This document shows positions 47,836 to 60,165 of a DNA stretch of 64,000 bases, piece after piece. Position 1 is the first letter of the stretch; the number at the start of each line of letters is the position of its first letter. The notes beneath the pieces were generated by a model. That model was not told the DNA's origin. It ran no database searches and saw only the letters and a list, made by a program, of their open reading frames with translations. The position numbers and the translations under genes were made by a program. The DNA comes from Sphingobium sp. EP60837 (GTDB lineage Bacteria; Pseudomonadota; Alphaproteobacteria; Sphingomonadales; Sphingomonadaceae): the NCBI RefSeq assembly GCF_001658005.1, contig NZ_CP015986.1, positions 806,001-870,000 on the forward strand, read 5' to 3'.

Positions 47836-49221
47836 ATGCAGCCTGTCGTTTCCCCGTCTTACCGCCTTGGCCAGTCCTTCCGGACCAGCGTGCGCGCCCT
47901 GCTTCTGTCCTCGATCCTGCTCGGGTCCAGCGTCAATCATGTCGCGGCCCAGACCGTCGGCGACGATGACAAGGTCGCGACGCAGCAGCTCAATCTGCCG
48001 AAGGACGTGACCATCTTTGGCAAGAGTGATCCTAATGTTCGCAAGGCGACAGCGATCGTCAACGGCCGCATCATCACCGGCACCGATGTCGATCAGCGCC
48101 TCGCGCTTATCATCACCGCCAATGGCGGCAAGGTGTCGGCGGAGGAAAAGGAGCGGCTGCGCGTCCAGGTGCTGCGCAACCTAATCGACGAAACGCTGCA
48201 GATTCAGGAGGCCGCCGCCCACGACATCAAAGTCGACAAGGCGGAGATCGACCAGAGCTATGAGCGCGTCGCGGCGAATTTCCGCCAATCCCCCGCGCAA
48301 TTCGACCAATATCTGCGTACGCAGGGCAGCGCGCCCGCCAGCATCCGGCGGCAGATCGAAGGCGAGCTGGCCTGGAGCCGCCTGCTCCGCCGCAACATCC
48401 AACCCTTCGTCAATGTGTCCGCCGACGAAGTGAAGTCGGTCGTCGATCGCATGAACGCTGCCAAGGGTAGCGACGAATATCGCATCGGCGAAATCTACCT
48501 GTCGGCCACCCCTGAAAATCAGGCGCAGATTGTCACCAACGCCCGCAATATCATCGAGCAGATCAAGCAGGGCGGCAGCTTCGCGGCCTACGCACGGCAA
48601 TTCTCCGAAGCATCGACCGCAGCGGTGGGCGGTGACCTTGGCTGGGTTCGCCCAGGCCAGTTGCCCGATGAGCTGGCCAAGGCGGCGACCGAGATGCAGG
48701 TTGGCCAGATTGCTGGCCCCATACCGGTTCCGGGCGGCGTCTCGCTCATCTATGTCATGGACAAGCGCAAAGTGCTGACGGCCGATCCGCGTGACGCGCT
48801 GCTCAGCCTCAAGCAGCTGTCGATCAGCTTCCCTGCCGGCACTACGAAGGAACAGGCAAGCAGCCGGGCGGCGGCCTTCGCTGCGCAGACCAAGTCGATT
48901 AAGGGATGCGGCCAGGCCAATGAACTGGGCGGCAAGGTCGGCGCTGATGTAGTCGATAATGACAATGTGAAGGTGCGCGACCTTCCCCCTCAGTTGCAGG
49001 ACATCCTGCTGGGCCTGCAGGTCGGGCAGGCCACGCCGCCATTCGGGTCGATCAATGATGGCGTGCGCGTACTGGTCGTTTGCGGCCGTGACGAGGCGAG
49101 CGGAGCAGCCGCGCCTAATGCCGAGCAGATCATGGCGCAGTTGGAGGAAGAGAGAGTCAACAAACGTGCGCGCATCTACCTGCGCGATCTTCGTCGCGAT
49201 GCCGTCATCGACTATAACTGA
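47836..49221 (+). CDS. surA: Periplasmic chaperone and peptidyl-prolyl isomerase SurA
   Basis: A 461-residue protein with a long signal peptide (to about residue 38, VAAQ), an N-terminal SurA chaperone domain and parvulin-type repeats. AIVNGRIITGTDVDQRLALI is the SurA_N motif; the best parvulin unit is ASTAAVGGDLGWVRPGQLPD. It escorts outer-membrane proteins, including LptD, to the BAM complex. ATG 47836 is chosen; TTG 47827 lies too close to GGAGAG. The last 23 nt overlap pdxA. Confidence 0.92.
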   Translation: MQPVVSPSYRLGQSFRTSVRALLLSSILLGSSVNHVAAQTVGDDDKVATQQLNLPKDVTIFGKSDPNVRKATAIVNGRIITGTDVDQRLALIITANGGKVSAEEKERLRVQVLRNLIDETLQIQEAAAHDIKVDKAEIDQSYERVAANFRQSPAQFDQYLRTQGSAPASIRRQIEGELAWSRLLRRNIQPFVNVSADEVKSVVDRMNAAKGSDEYRIGEIYLSATPENQAQIVTNARNIIEQIKQGGSFAAYARQFSEASTAAVGGDLGWVRPGQLPDELAKAATEMQVGQIAGPIPVPGGVSLIYVMDKRKVLTADPRDALLSLKQLSISFPAGTTKEQASSRAAAFAAQTKSIKGCGQANELGGKVGADVVDNDNVKVRDLPPQLQDILLGLQVGQATPPFGSINDGVRVLVVCGRDEASGAAAPNAEQIMAQLEEERVNKRARIYLRDLRRDAVIDYN

Positions 49222-50236
49222 TCCCGCCTCGGCTCGTCCGGAGCTGGCACCTTTCGCGGTGCCGCTCGGCGACCCGGCGGGAATCGGACCTGAAATCGTC
49301 GCGAAAAGTTGGGTTATGCGCGAAGCGCGCGGACTGCCCGTTTTCTTCGCCGTTGGGGATGCGGCATCGCTGCGCCGCGTCTGGCAAGGGCCCGTCGCGC
49401 CCATCGCTACGCCTGAAGAAGCGGCAGAGCTTTTCGACACCGCCCTGCCCTGCCTTCAAGTCGCCGATGCTGGCGAGATCGTGCCGGGAACGCCAAGCAT
49501 CGATGGCGCGCGCACCGCCTTCCAGGCACTGGAAGCTGCCGTGGGCCTGGCGCGGACAGGATCGGCGGCAGGGATCGTGACAGCCCCTGTCGGCAAGGAA
49601 CAGCTATATGGCGTCGGCTTCACCCACCCCGGCCAGACGGAGTTCGTGGCGGAACGCTGCGGCGTAGCGCCGCATAATGCCGTGATGATGCTCGCCGGCC
49701 CGACGCTGAAAGTCGTGCCGGTCACCATTCACATTCCGCTTGCCGAGGTGCCGTCCGTTTTGACGATCGACCTCATCCGGGCGCGAGCAATCACCACGGT
49801 GAAGGGGCTGCAACGCAATTTCGGCGTGGCCCGCCCGCGCATCGTCGTCGCGGGGCTCAACCCCCACGCAGGAGAAGGCGGGGCGCTGGGCCGCGAGGAA
49901 ATAGAGATTATCGGGCCCGCGATCGAATCGCTGCGCGAGGAAGGCATGGACATTGTCGGCCCCCTGTCCGCCGATGGACTGTTCCATACCCGCGCGCGCG
50001 AAACCTACGATGCGGTGCTGTGCATGTATCATGATCAAGCGCTGATCCCCTTGAAGACGCTGCATTTCGATGAGGGCGTCAACATCACGCTCGGCCTGCC
50101 GATCGTCCGCACCTCACCCGATCATGGCACGGCCTTCGGCATTGCCGGGACCGACAGCGCCAATCCCGGCGCGATGATGGGGGCCCTCAAGATGGCGGCG
50201 GAAGCAGCCCGGTCGCGGCTCACCTATGGGAACTGA
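49199..50236 (+). CDS. pdxA: 4-hydroxythreonine-4-phosphate dehydrogenase
   Basis: The 345-residue enzyme makes the precursor of pyridoxal phosphate. [20 protein letters not shown] is the classic N-terminus, [15 protein letters not shown] and [16 protein letters not shown] are the substrate and metal signatures, and [12 protein letters not shown] ends the core. The ATG at 49199 lies inside surA (23 nt overlap) and has no clear ribosome binding site, suggesting translation coupled to surA. rsmA in turn overlaps its 3' end by 11 nt. Confidence 0.94.
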   Translation: MPSSTITDPASARPELAPFAVPLGDPAGIGPEIVAKSWVMREARGLPVFFAVGDAASLRRVWQGPVAPIATPEEAAELFDTALPCLQVADAGEIVPGTPSIDGARTAFQALEAAVGLARTGSAAGIVTAPVGKEQLYGVGFTHPGQTEFVAERCGVAPHNAVMMLAGPTLKVVPVTIHIPLAEVPSVLTIDLIRARAITTVKGLQRNFGVARPRIVVAGLNPHAGEGGALGREEIEIIGPAIESLREEGMDIVGPLSADGLFHTRARETYDAVLCMYHDQALIPLKTLHFDEGVNITLGLPIVRTSPDHGTAFGIAGTDSANPGAMMGALKMAAEAARSRLTYGN

Positions 50237-51065
50237 AGCACGGCCGATCTTGCCACCGCTACGTGAAGTCATCGCCGCGCACGGTCTGCAGGCGAGCAAG
50301 GCGTTGGGACAGAACTTCCTGTTGGACGAGCAACTGCTCGACCGCATCGCCGCCATTCCCGGATCGCTCAAGGATCAGCCCGCCTTCGAAGTCGGTCCCG
50401 GCCCCGGCGGCCTGACTCGCGCGATCCTGCGAGCGGGCGCGCGGCTGGTCGCCGTTGAACGGGACAATCGCTGCCTTCCCGCGCTCGCCGAGTTGTCCGA
50501 TGCCTTTCCAGGGCAGCTGCGCGTCATATCCGGCGACGCCATGCAGGTGGATGCGCGTGCGGAGGCAGGCGAGAAGGCCCATATCATCGCCAATCTGCCC
50601 TATAATGTTGGGACGGCGCTACTGATCGGCTGGCTTTCGGCGGATTGGGAACCGCTACCCTGGTGGTCGTCCCTCACCCTCATGTTCCAGATGGAGGTAG
50701 CCGAGCGTATCGTCGCAAAGCCTAACGGCGACCATTATGGCCGCCTGGCCGTCCTGTCCCAATGGCGCAGCGACGCCCGCATCGCGATGAAGGTTCACCG
50801 CAGCGCCTTCACCCCGCCGCCCAAGGTCATGTCGGCCGTAGTCCACATAACGCCCAAGCCAGCACCCGAAGCTGTGCAGCTCAAGCATCTCGAACGCCTC
50901 ACCGCAGCCGCCTTCGGTCAACGCCGTAAGATGCTGCGGCAAAGCCTGAAGGGTCTGCCGGGCGCTCTTGATGCGCTTGAGACCGTCGGCATCGATCCGC
51001 AACGACGCGCGGAAACGGTCAGTGTGGAAGAGTTCGTCGAACTCGCGCGGGTGATCGGGCGGTAG
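50226..51065 (+). CDS. rsmA: 16S rRNA (adenine1518/1519-N6)-dimethyltransferase
   Basis: The 279-residue KsgA/RsmA dimethylates two adjacent adenosines near the 3' end of 16S r[36 protein letters not shown] (SAM motif I) and [14 protein letters not shown] (NLPY, motif IV) are all present. The last gene of lptD-surA-pdxA-rsmA, it starts 11 nt inside pdxA. Unlike in E. coli, no apaG or apaH follows. Confidence 0.97.
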   Translation: MGTEARPILPPLREVIAAHGLQASKALGQNFLLDEQLLDRIAAIPGSLKDQPAFEVGPGPGGLTRAILRAGARLVAVERDNRCLPALAELSDAFPGQLRVISGDAMQVDARAEAGEKAHIIANLPYNVGTALLIGWLSADWEPLPWWSSLTLMFQMEVAERIVAKPNGDHYGRLAVLSQWRSDARIAMKVHRSAFTPPPKVMSAVVHITPKPAPEAVQLKHLERLTAAAFGQRRKMLRQSLKGLPGALDALETVGIDPQRRAETVSVEEFVELARVIGR

Positions 51066-51166
51066 CAGCCCGAATCCTTCCTTTATGCGCACGGATTGGA
51101 AACAAGTTCTCCAGCCCTTTCCGCTCCATGGCCTACCCAAAAACAGGCCGGATAATGCAGAAAAAC

Positions 51167-51685
51167 TTAGGGCGTCTCAGTCACCGGAACCTTCGGCACC
51201 GCCACGCCTTCCTTCGCGCTCAGCACCGTCGCAGGCGGGCCCTTCTCGATCGCTGCAGCCAGCTTGCCCACGGCAGCACAGTCCGACTTGCAGGCATTCC
51301 GAGCCTGGACAAGATTCTCCTTCGCCTTCGCGATAGCGCCCTTTTCCACCATCGCTTCACCCTGGCCGACCAATGCGCCCACATCGGACGGATCGAGCAG
51401 CAGCGCCTCGCGATAGAGGCGGATCGCCTTGCCCTGCAGCCCCTGTGCGCGCGCGACTTCGGCGAGTTCGACATAAGCTGTGCGGTTGCGCGGATCGACC
51501 GCCAGAGCGGTCTCCAGCGCGTCGTTTGCTCCTTCGAAATTGCCAGCCTTGCGCGCAGCCACGCCGGCATGCTGCCATTCGATCGACAGGGGTGAAATCT
51601 GCGTGTCGGGCCGCTGTGTCAGCCCGACGCTGGACACGGTGGTCAAAAGGGCGGCCAGGGCGATCGAAGCAGGGGTAAAGCGCAT
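51167..51685 (-). CDS. Exported tetratricopeptide repeat protein
   Basis: A 172-residue protein with a signal peptide (MRFTPASIALAALLTTVSSV then GLTQ) and at least two TPR units (WQHAGVAARKAGNFEGANDA and VGALVGQGEAMVEKGAIAKA). There are two cysteines, in ARNACKSDCAAVG, five residues apart. The ATG at 51685 follows GGAGTTGTGC and is preferred over a longer frame that lacks a signal peptide. It is 77 nt downstream of the RsmB-type gene. The role is unknown; TPR proteins usually bind partners. Confidence 0.75.
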   Translation of the reverse strand: MRFTPASIALAALLTTVSSVGLTQRPDTQISPLSIEWQHAGVAARKAGNFEGANDALETALAVDPRNRTAYVELAEVARAQGLQGKAIRLYREALLLDPSDVGALVGQGEAMVEKGAIAKAKENLVQARNACKSDCAAVGKLAAAIEKGPPATVLSAKEGVAVPKVPVTETP

Positions 51686-51762
51686 GCACAACTCCAGCCA
51701 TGTTTCAGGCGTTGATTCTGCCCAACTGTCGTCATTTTGGCTGGGCTTGTCCATCGCCTCTT

Positions 51763-52938
51763 TCATGCCATGCGCCGCAGCCGCGCGAAATAGAAACCGT
51801 CTGTCGCATCATGACCCGGCGTCAGCAGCCGCCCACCGCCATGATCGCGGCCCTGCTCGATCCGGATCTGCTCGGCTTCCCATCCATGATGCCGATCAAG
51901 GAAGCCGCGCACCTGCCCCGCCCCCTCCCGGTCCGTCAGCGCACAGGTCGCGTAGATCAGCGCACCACCCGGCGCGAGGAGCGGCGCGGCGAAATCCAAA
52001 ATCCGCGCCTGTTCCTGCACCAGCCGATCAAGCCGGGCAGGCGTCAACCGCCAACGCGCCTCGGGATTGCGCCGCCATGTGCCAGTGCCCGAGCAAGGCG
52101 CATCGACCAACACGACATCCGCCCGCCCGTTGAGGCTTTCCAGCGCACCCGCCTCATGCCCCTGATCAAGCAGCAGCGTTTCGATGAACGTCGCCCCCGC
52201 CCGCTCTGCACGCGGCGCAAGGCGGGCGAGCCGCGATCGGATCGTGTCAGCCGCAATCAGCGTCCCCTCGCCCGCCAACGCCGCGGCAAGCGCCAGCGTC
52301 TTGCCGCCTGCACCAGCGCACAGGTCGATGACGGTCATGCCGGGTTCTACTGCGCAAGCGGCGGAGATCAGCTGACTCCCGGCATCCTGCACCTCAATCA
52401 ACCCCTGCTTCCACGCATCGCTCTGCTCGACAGGCCAGCCTTCAGACAGGCGCAGTCCATCCAGCAGTCCATCGATCGCGACAGCGTCGGGGAACAAGGG
52501 CGCAACCTTGTCCGGCGTGGCCTTCAGCCGGTTTACACGCAGATCGACGGGCGCCCGGCCCAGCAGTTCCTGTTGTTCGACCGGATTGGCGAGGAGCGGC
52601 GCAAGCCATGCAGGCACGGCTCCGCCAGCAGCCCCCGGCTCCTCCGGCGCAATGGGCGCAGGCCCATGGGGCGATCCATCGAACAATACAGCGATCTCAG
52701 TCCGCTCACGCGCAAGGCCGATCATCGCCGCGCGACCGCTCTCCGGACGCTCCGCCGTGCGGCGCACCGCATCATAGACATGATCGCGCACCGCTCGCCG
52801 GTCGCGCGATCCGGCGTAGCGTCGTTCCTTGAAGTAGCGCGCTATCAGCGTGTCTGCCGCCGGCCCGCCATCCCGTGCCGAAGCGATGATGGCGTCCAGC
52901 AGCTCGACCGCAGCCTGGACGCGAGCGGATGGCGTCAT
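51763..52938 (-). CDS. rsmB: RsmB-type RNA (cytosine-C5)-methyltransferase
   Basis: The 391-residue protein is a NOP2/Sun family rRNA m5C methyltransferase, with a NusB-like N-terminus (about 1-70) preceding the catalytic domain. SAM motif I is VIDLCAGAGGKTLALAAAL. The catalytic cysteines are in DAPCSGTGTWRRNPEARWRL (motif IV) and in YATCALTDREG (motif VI). It is somewhat shorter than E. coli RsmB (429 residues). The target C967-type position is inferred from family, not seen here. It follows guaB after a family B repeat. Confidence 0.87.
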   Translation of the reverse strand: MTPSARVQAAVELLDAIIASARDGGPAADTLIARYFKERRYAGSRDRRAVRDHVYDAVRRTAERPESGRAAMIGLARERTEIAVLFDGSPHGPAPIAPEEPGAAGGAVPAWLAPLLANPVEQQELLGRAPVDLRVNRLKATPDKVAPLFPDAVAIDGLLDGLRLSEGWPVEQSDAWKQGLIEVQDAGSQLISAACAVEPGMTVIDLCAGAGGKTLALAAALAGEGTLIAADTIRSRLARLAPRAERAGATFIETLLLDQGHEAGALESLNGRADVVLVDAPCSGTGTWRRNPEARWRLTPARLDRLVQEQARILDFAAPLLAPGGALIYATCALTDREGAGQVRGFLDRHHGWEAEQIRIEQGRDHGGGRLLTPGHDATDGFYFARLRRMA

Positions 52939-52948
52939 GGCGCGAAAA

Positions 52949-53046
52949 GCCCCTCCCCTTCAGGGGAGGGGACGCGCCTCAAGCGCGGCGCCCAGCCTTG
53001 ATCCCCCGGCCCAACCCCGCCGCTGAAAGGAAGGGGCTTAAGGAAG
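52949..53046. repeat. Composite palindromic repeat (family B) between guaB and rsmB
   Basis: A CCCCTCCCC-ttca-GGGGAGGGG hairpin (about 52951-52972) is followed by a variable GCGCCTCAAGCGCGGCGCC core, then GGCCCAACCCC and AAGGAAGGGGCTTAAGGAAG. The right-end module GGGGCT(T)AAGGAAG is the same as at the atpC-proximal end of the 15833-15966 element. The left hairpin lies directly upstream of the rsmB start on the minus strand. Confidence 0.65.
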
Positions 53047-53049
53047 AGA

Positions 53050-54639
<1,590 letters not shown>

Positions 54640-54660
54640 CTAACGCCTGCAACCCACCTC

Positions 54661-54686
54661 CGTTCGTGCTGAGCCTGTCGAAGCCC
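54661..54686. repeat. Short interspersed repeat, GTGCTGAGCCTGTCGAAGC type (family D)
   Basis: CGTTCGTGCTGAGCCTGTCG followed by AAGCCC is the well-known alphaproteobacterial intergenic motif (TTCGTGCTGAGC-TGTCGAAGCAC). Only one copy is in this window. It lies in the 295-nt guaB-ftsH gap, which otherwise holds only the ftsH terminator and no gene that I can see. Confidence 0.6.
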
Positions 54687-54759
54687 GCGGCCAAAGGTCG
54701 AGACGTCTCGTGCCCTTCCGCAGACTCGGGGCAAAGCGGGGTAGAGCGTAAACTCACTG

Positions 54760-54788
54760 AAAAAGGGCGGAACCTCCCGGCTCCGCCC
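54760..54788 (-). terminator. Rho-independent terminator of ftsH
   Basis: On the minus strand GGGCGGA (54788-54782) pairs with TCCGCCC (54771-54765) and is followed by TTTTT (54764-54760). It starts 14 nt after the ftsH stop codon. Confidence 0.85.
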
Positions 54789-54802
54789 TCTGTCTCGTCC
54801 TA

Positions 54803-56755
<1,953 letters not shown>

Positions 56756-56827
56756 CACTCTCTTTCACCGGGCAAGATAGGATGCCCCGGCGAAATCGCA
56801 AGTTGGGGCGGTCACACCGCCGGTCGT

Positions 56828-57019
56828 TCACCCGCCAGCGAACTGCGACAAGGCGATATAGGCCAGGATCACCGCGACGCCCGCTGACATGCCGCAAAGC
56901 AGATAACCGGCATAAAGAAGCATCGGCGGATGCGGCTTGGCCAGTTTCCGGTTACGTTGCGCTGCCGAAAGGATGATGCTGGCGAGCACACCATAAGTCA
57001 GTGCCGCGAATTCGAACAT
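56828..57019 (-). CDS. Two-helix small membrane protein between tilS and ftsH
   Basis: A 63-residue protein with two hydrophobic helices, FAALTYGVLASIILSAA (about 4-20) and MLLYAGYLLCGMSAGVAVIL then AYIAL (about 33-57), joined by a basic QRNRKLAKPHP loop. Codon use is G/C-ended like its neighbours, and AGTGAG precedes the ATG, so the gene is probably real. It sits between tilS and ftsH in the same direction, 72 nt before ftsH. I do not recognise a family. A role near FtsH is only suggested by position. Confidence 0.6.
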   Translation of the reverse strand: MFEFAALTYGVLASIILSAAQRNRKLAKPHPPMLLYAGYLLCGMSAGVAVILAYIALSQFAGG

Positions 57020-57162
57020 AACTCACTTTCTGTGGATAGAGGGCAGGCTCAATAAGCATGCAGGCTATTAAGGAAAGGTCATTGCGCTGCAACATTTCGA
57101 CGGGACGAGGGTAACACGCGCCGACCCGTGGAACCTTTCCGTAACGATCTCGAAGGGGGGTG

Positions 57163-58110
57163 TCAGCGTCGCGGTGGCGCCAAGCTTACGGTCCATTCGC
57201 TTCCCCCCCTGAGCAAGGCCGTACCGATGCTAGCCTGTCTTCCCTGCAAAGCAGCGGCGATCGCGCGGTCCAGCGCTTCCCCGCGCGGTGCCTCGGTTCC
57301 CACCCTGGCCAGCATCCGTAGCAGCAGCCGCCTGAGAAGTTCACGCGGCAAATCCGTACGATTCAGCGCCCAAGTCGCCCCTTCCCCACGCACATGCTGC
57401 TCCTCCAAGGCACTCACGCTCCAATCCAGCGCCTCTTCGCACTCCGCCAGCGCCGCTGCGCTTCGCACCGCCGACTGCGAGTCGATCCAATCGACCGCAG
57501 CAAGGTTTTGGCGAATCACCGCGCGATCAAACCGGGGATCGCTGTTGGAAGGATCGTTCATAAAGGGTAGCTGCCGTAGCCGCGCATAGTCCAACAACTG
57601 CGCCCGCCGCACCCCAAGCAAAGGACGCAAGATGTGCCCCTGCCGCGCCCGGATCCCGGCTAACCCATTGACGCCGGCCCCGCGATTCAGCCGCATCAGC
57701 ATGGTTTCCAACTGATCGTCGGCATGATGCGCGGTGAAGATCCAGTCGATGCCTTGCTCGGCGCGCCATTCCTCCAAAGCTGCATAGCGCTGGCTCCGTG
57801 CCCATTGCTGGACATTGCCGGCCAAAGGCTCCGCGGGGTGCAGCACCTCATGTACGATGCCCTGATCGCGGCACCATTCCGCCACCATCGCCGCTTCGTC
57901 CGCAGAAGCGCTCCGCAGCCCATGATCGACCGTTGCCGCCTTCACCCGCCCTGGAAAGACACGAGCGGCGAGGTCCAGCAAAGCCATGCTGTCCGGACCA
58001 CCGGACACCGCGACACCGAAACGCAGCGCATCACCCTCGCCCGCCAGCGCCTGAACGCTCTGCGCCAGCAGGGTCTCCAGACCAGCCTCAACCGATGGCG
58101 GCCGGGCCAT
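57163..58110 (-). CDS. tilS: tRNA(Ile)-lysidine synthase
   Basis: A 315-residue TilS of the shorter type modifies C34 of tRNA-Ile(CAU) to lysidine so that it reads AUA. The ATP pyrophosphatase loop is FGVAVSGGPDSMALLDLAAR (about 33-52). The family residues HGLRS, AHHADDQLETMLMRLNRGAG and LRPLLGVRRAQLLDYA follow. It begins 6 nt after cpoB and precedes the small membrane gene and ftsH, a widely conserved neighbourhood. Confidence 0.95.
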   Translation of the reverse strand: MARPPSVEAGLETLLAQSVQALAGEGDALRFGVAVSGGPDSMALLDLAARVFPGRVKAATVDHGLRSASADEAAMVAEWCRDQGIVHEVLHPAEPLAGNVQQWARSQRYAALEEWRAEQGIDWIFTAHHADDQLETMLMRLNRGAGVNGLAGIRARQGHILRPLLGVRRAQLLDYARLRQLPFMNDPSNSDPRFDRAVIRQNLAAVDWIDSQSAVRSAAALAECEEALDWSVSALEEQHVRGEGATWALNRTDLPRELLRRLLLRMLARVGTEAPRGEALDRAIAAALQGRQASIGTALLRGGSEWTVSLAPPRR

Positions 58111-58116
58111 GCCGCC

Positions 58117-59028
58117 CTAGCTGCACTTCGCCTTGGCGCGGCCCTTGTCCATCATGCCCCGCTGGCTGGCCGACAAGCTCGCGCCATAGACCTGCTCCAG
58201 CTCTGCATAGACCTTGCACGCATCGGCGGGCTTCTTCAGTTGGATCAGCGCTTCGCCGAGCCAGGCAAGGCTGTCGGCCGCGCGGTCGCCTTTGGGCCGC
58301 TTCTGATAATTTTCATAGAAGGTGACCGACGCGAGCGCAGGCTTGCCGTCGTCGAGATAGGCGCGGCCAAGTAGGTTCGCGGCGCGGCTTGCAACCGAGG
58401 CGGTCCCATATTTGTCAACGGTCGCCTTTAACTGGCTCTGCGCTTCAGGATAGAATTTGGCGTCCCAAAGCCGGTAGCCATAGCTGTAGGCATCAGCGGC
58501 CGCATCGCCGGTGGATGGGCGCTCGACCGCCGCGACCGCCGCTTTACGTGCCTCGCTAGCCGCGCCATTGGTGCCGGGGGTAGGCTTTGGAGGAGTAGCA
58601 GCCGGATCGGCGGCTGGCGCGCTTGGCCGCACAGGAGGCGGAGCAACGACCTCAGCGCGGCTCTGCTGTTCGGCCTTATATTTGTTGAACGCTTCTTCCA
58701 GCTGCCGGATCTTGAAGCTGTTTTCCTCGACCTGTCCGGTCATGGAGGCAAGCTGCGATTCCAGCGCTCCGACGCGTGCGGTCAAGTCGGCAATAGGGGA
58801 GGAGGACGGCGTGCCTGGCGGCGGGGCGGACGTCGCTGGGCGATTGATCTCCGCTTCCAGGGGCGCGCCTGCCGGGAACACCTTGCGCTGCACCGCGCGC
58901 ATTTCCTTTTCCAGCCGGTCCACGCGCACGTCCAGCGCTACATTCTGCGCCGCAGCAGACGGCGCGAGCGCAACCAGCCCCGGCGCCCCCAGCAACAGGG
59001 CGGTCGTCGCAAATAAGGCGTAACGCAT
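58117..59028 (-). CDS. cpoB: Cell division coordinator CpoB (YbgF), Tol-Pal associated
   Basis: A 303-residue periplasmic protein with a signal peptide (to about residue 27, SAAAQ). A coiled coil for trimerisation follows (VALDVRVDRLEKEMRAVQRK; later RVGALESQLASMTGQ). A proline-rich linker precedes three TPR units (YSYGYRLWDAKFYPEAQSQL, AANLLGRAYLDDGKPALASV and WLGEALIQLKKPADACKVYA). In model organisms it coordinates outer-membrane constriction with PBP1b. The ATG at 59028 fits the signal peptide. It lies 6 nt before tilS; tol-pal genes are not in the window. Confidence 0.9.
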   Translation of the reverse strand: MRYALFATTALLLGAPGLVALAPSAAAQNVALDVRVDRLEKEMRAVQRKVFPAGAPLEAEINRPATSAPPPGTPSSSPIADLTARVGALESQLASMTGQVEENSFKIRQLEEAFNKYKAEQQSRAEVVAPPPVRPSAPAADPAATPPKPTPGTNGAASEARKAAVAAVERPSTGDAAADAYSYGYRLWDAKFYPEAQSQLKATVDKYGTASVASRAANLLGRAYLDDGKPALASVTFYENYQKRPKGDRAADSLAWLGEALIQLKKPADACKVYAELEQVYGASLSASQRGMMDKGRAKAKCS

Positions 59029-59163
59029 GATGATCCCCGACTTGAACATTTCCCCGGACAATGCGGCCACACATGACCGCACCTCTTCTCTTTAACCATA
59101 AGGCGATAATCGCCGCCGTAAAGCGCGACGTGCGGCGGCTCAAGGCCGTGCGGGATGCCACAC

Positions 59164-60075
59164 TTACTCTGTGGCGGGCGGCGACCCCGGTGCAGGCGCG
59201 GCGGCAGGGACGGCAGGGGCAACGCTTCCGGTCACCGGCTGCGCGGGATGCGTTTGCGCCGCCGACGGCGTGGTCGGCGACACAGCGGCGGGCGCTGCGC
59301 GAGCCAATAGCGCCGCTGCGGAGACGGGCACATCGGAAATCGTGCGATCGGGCGCGCCCAGCGGGGCGACCGGCTTGCCGCCGACCGAGACAGTCAGTGC
59401 TTGCGGCCGTCCGGTCAGGATCATCGGGTTGCGCGCGTTCGCAGGCAGGGTGAAGCTCTCACCCTTTTTCATGAGGCCGTCTTTCAGACGCTCGCCCGCC
59501 TCATCATAGATGCGCAGCCAGACATCGTCATTAGCGGTAAACACCACCGTCTGCACCACCGGCGCAGCAGCACGAACACCTGCGGCGGGCTTGGGCGCAG
59601 CGGCAGGCTTGGCCTGGTGGGCGGCGATTTCCTGCCCGGTGGGCGGCGTCAAAAATTGCGTGCGCCAGATTGTGAAGCCCGCCACCAGGATGATGACGAT
59701 CGCCGCCGCCGTCCAGGCCAGCACGCGCGAAGGCACCCGCGCCGGATCGGCTGGCTCAAAGCTTTCGTAGCGATTGGCGCCCAGTTGCGATCCATGCACG
59801 GCGTTACGAACGTCGGCTGCAATCTCAACCTCGTCCAGACCGACCGCCCGCGCATAGGCACGCGCAAAGCCCACCGCATAGGGAATGCCCGGCAAGGCGG
59901 AATAATCGTCACGCTCTATCGCTTCCAGTTGACGCTGTGCGATGCGGGTGCGGGTCGCCACATCCTGCATCGACAGGCCCTGCGCCTCACGCCCGGCGCG
60001 CAGTTTCGCGCCGGGGGTGCTGGACTGCACATCCGGCACTGCTGCGCCGGTTTCCAGTTCGGGTTGTTCTGCCAT
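59164..60075 (-). CDS. RodZ-like helix-turn-helix membrane protein (DUF4115)
   Basis: A 303-residue bitopic protein. The cytoplasmic Xre-type helix-turn-helix domain (about 22-90, LRAGREAQGLSMQDVATRTR then IAQRQLEAIERDDY) binds MreB in RodZ. A single membrane helix (VLAWTAAAIVIILVAGFTIW, about 116-135) and a periplasmic DUF4115 domain (VVFTANDDVWLRIYDEAGER) follow. The C-terminal 50 residues are Ala/Pro-rich and probably disordered. The start is MAEQPELETG at 60075. It lies between cpoB and ptsP in the same direction and fits a role in cell shape. Confidence 0.86.
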   Translation of the reverse strand: MAEQPELETGAAVPDVQSSTPGAKLRAGREAQGLSMQDVATRTRIAQRQLEAIERDDYSALPGIPYAVGFARAYARAVGLDEVEIAADVRNAVHGSQLGANRYESFEPADPARVPSRVLAWTAAAIVIILVAGFTIWRTQFLTPPTGQEIAAHQAKPAAAPKPAAGVRAAAPVVQTVVFTANDDVWLRIYDEAGERLKDGLMKKGESFTLPANARNPMILTGRPQALTVSVGGKPVAPLGAPDRTISDVPVSAAALLARAAPAAVSPTTPSAAQTHPAQPVTGSVAPAVPAAAPAPGSPPATE

Positions 60076-60165
60076 GCTGCTCCGCGATCTTATAAGCCGG
60101 TCTTGTCTCATTCCGGCACAGGGATTGTCAACGCCGCCGCGGCGGCTCGCTCCCCATTTCCCCGT

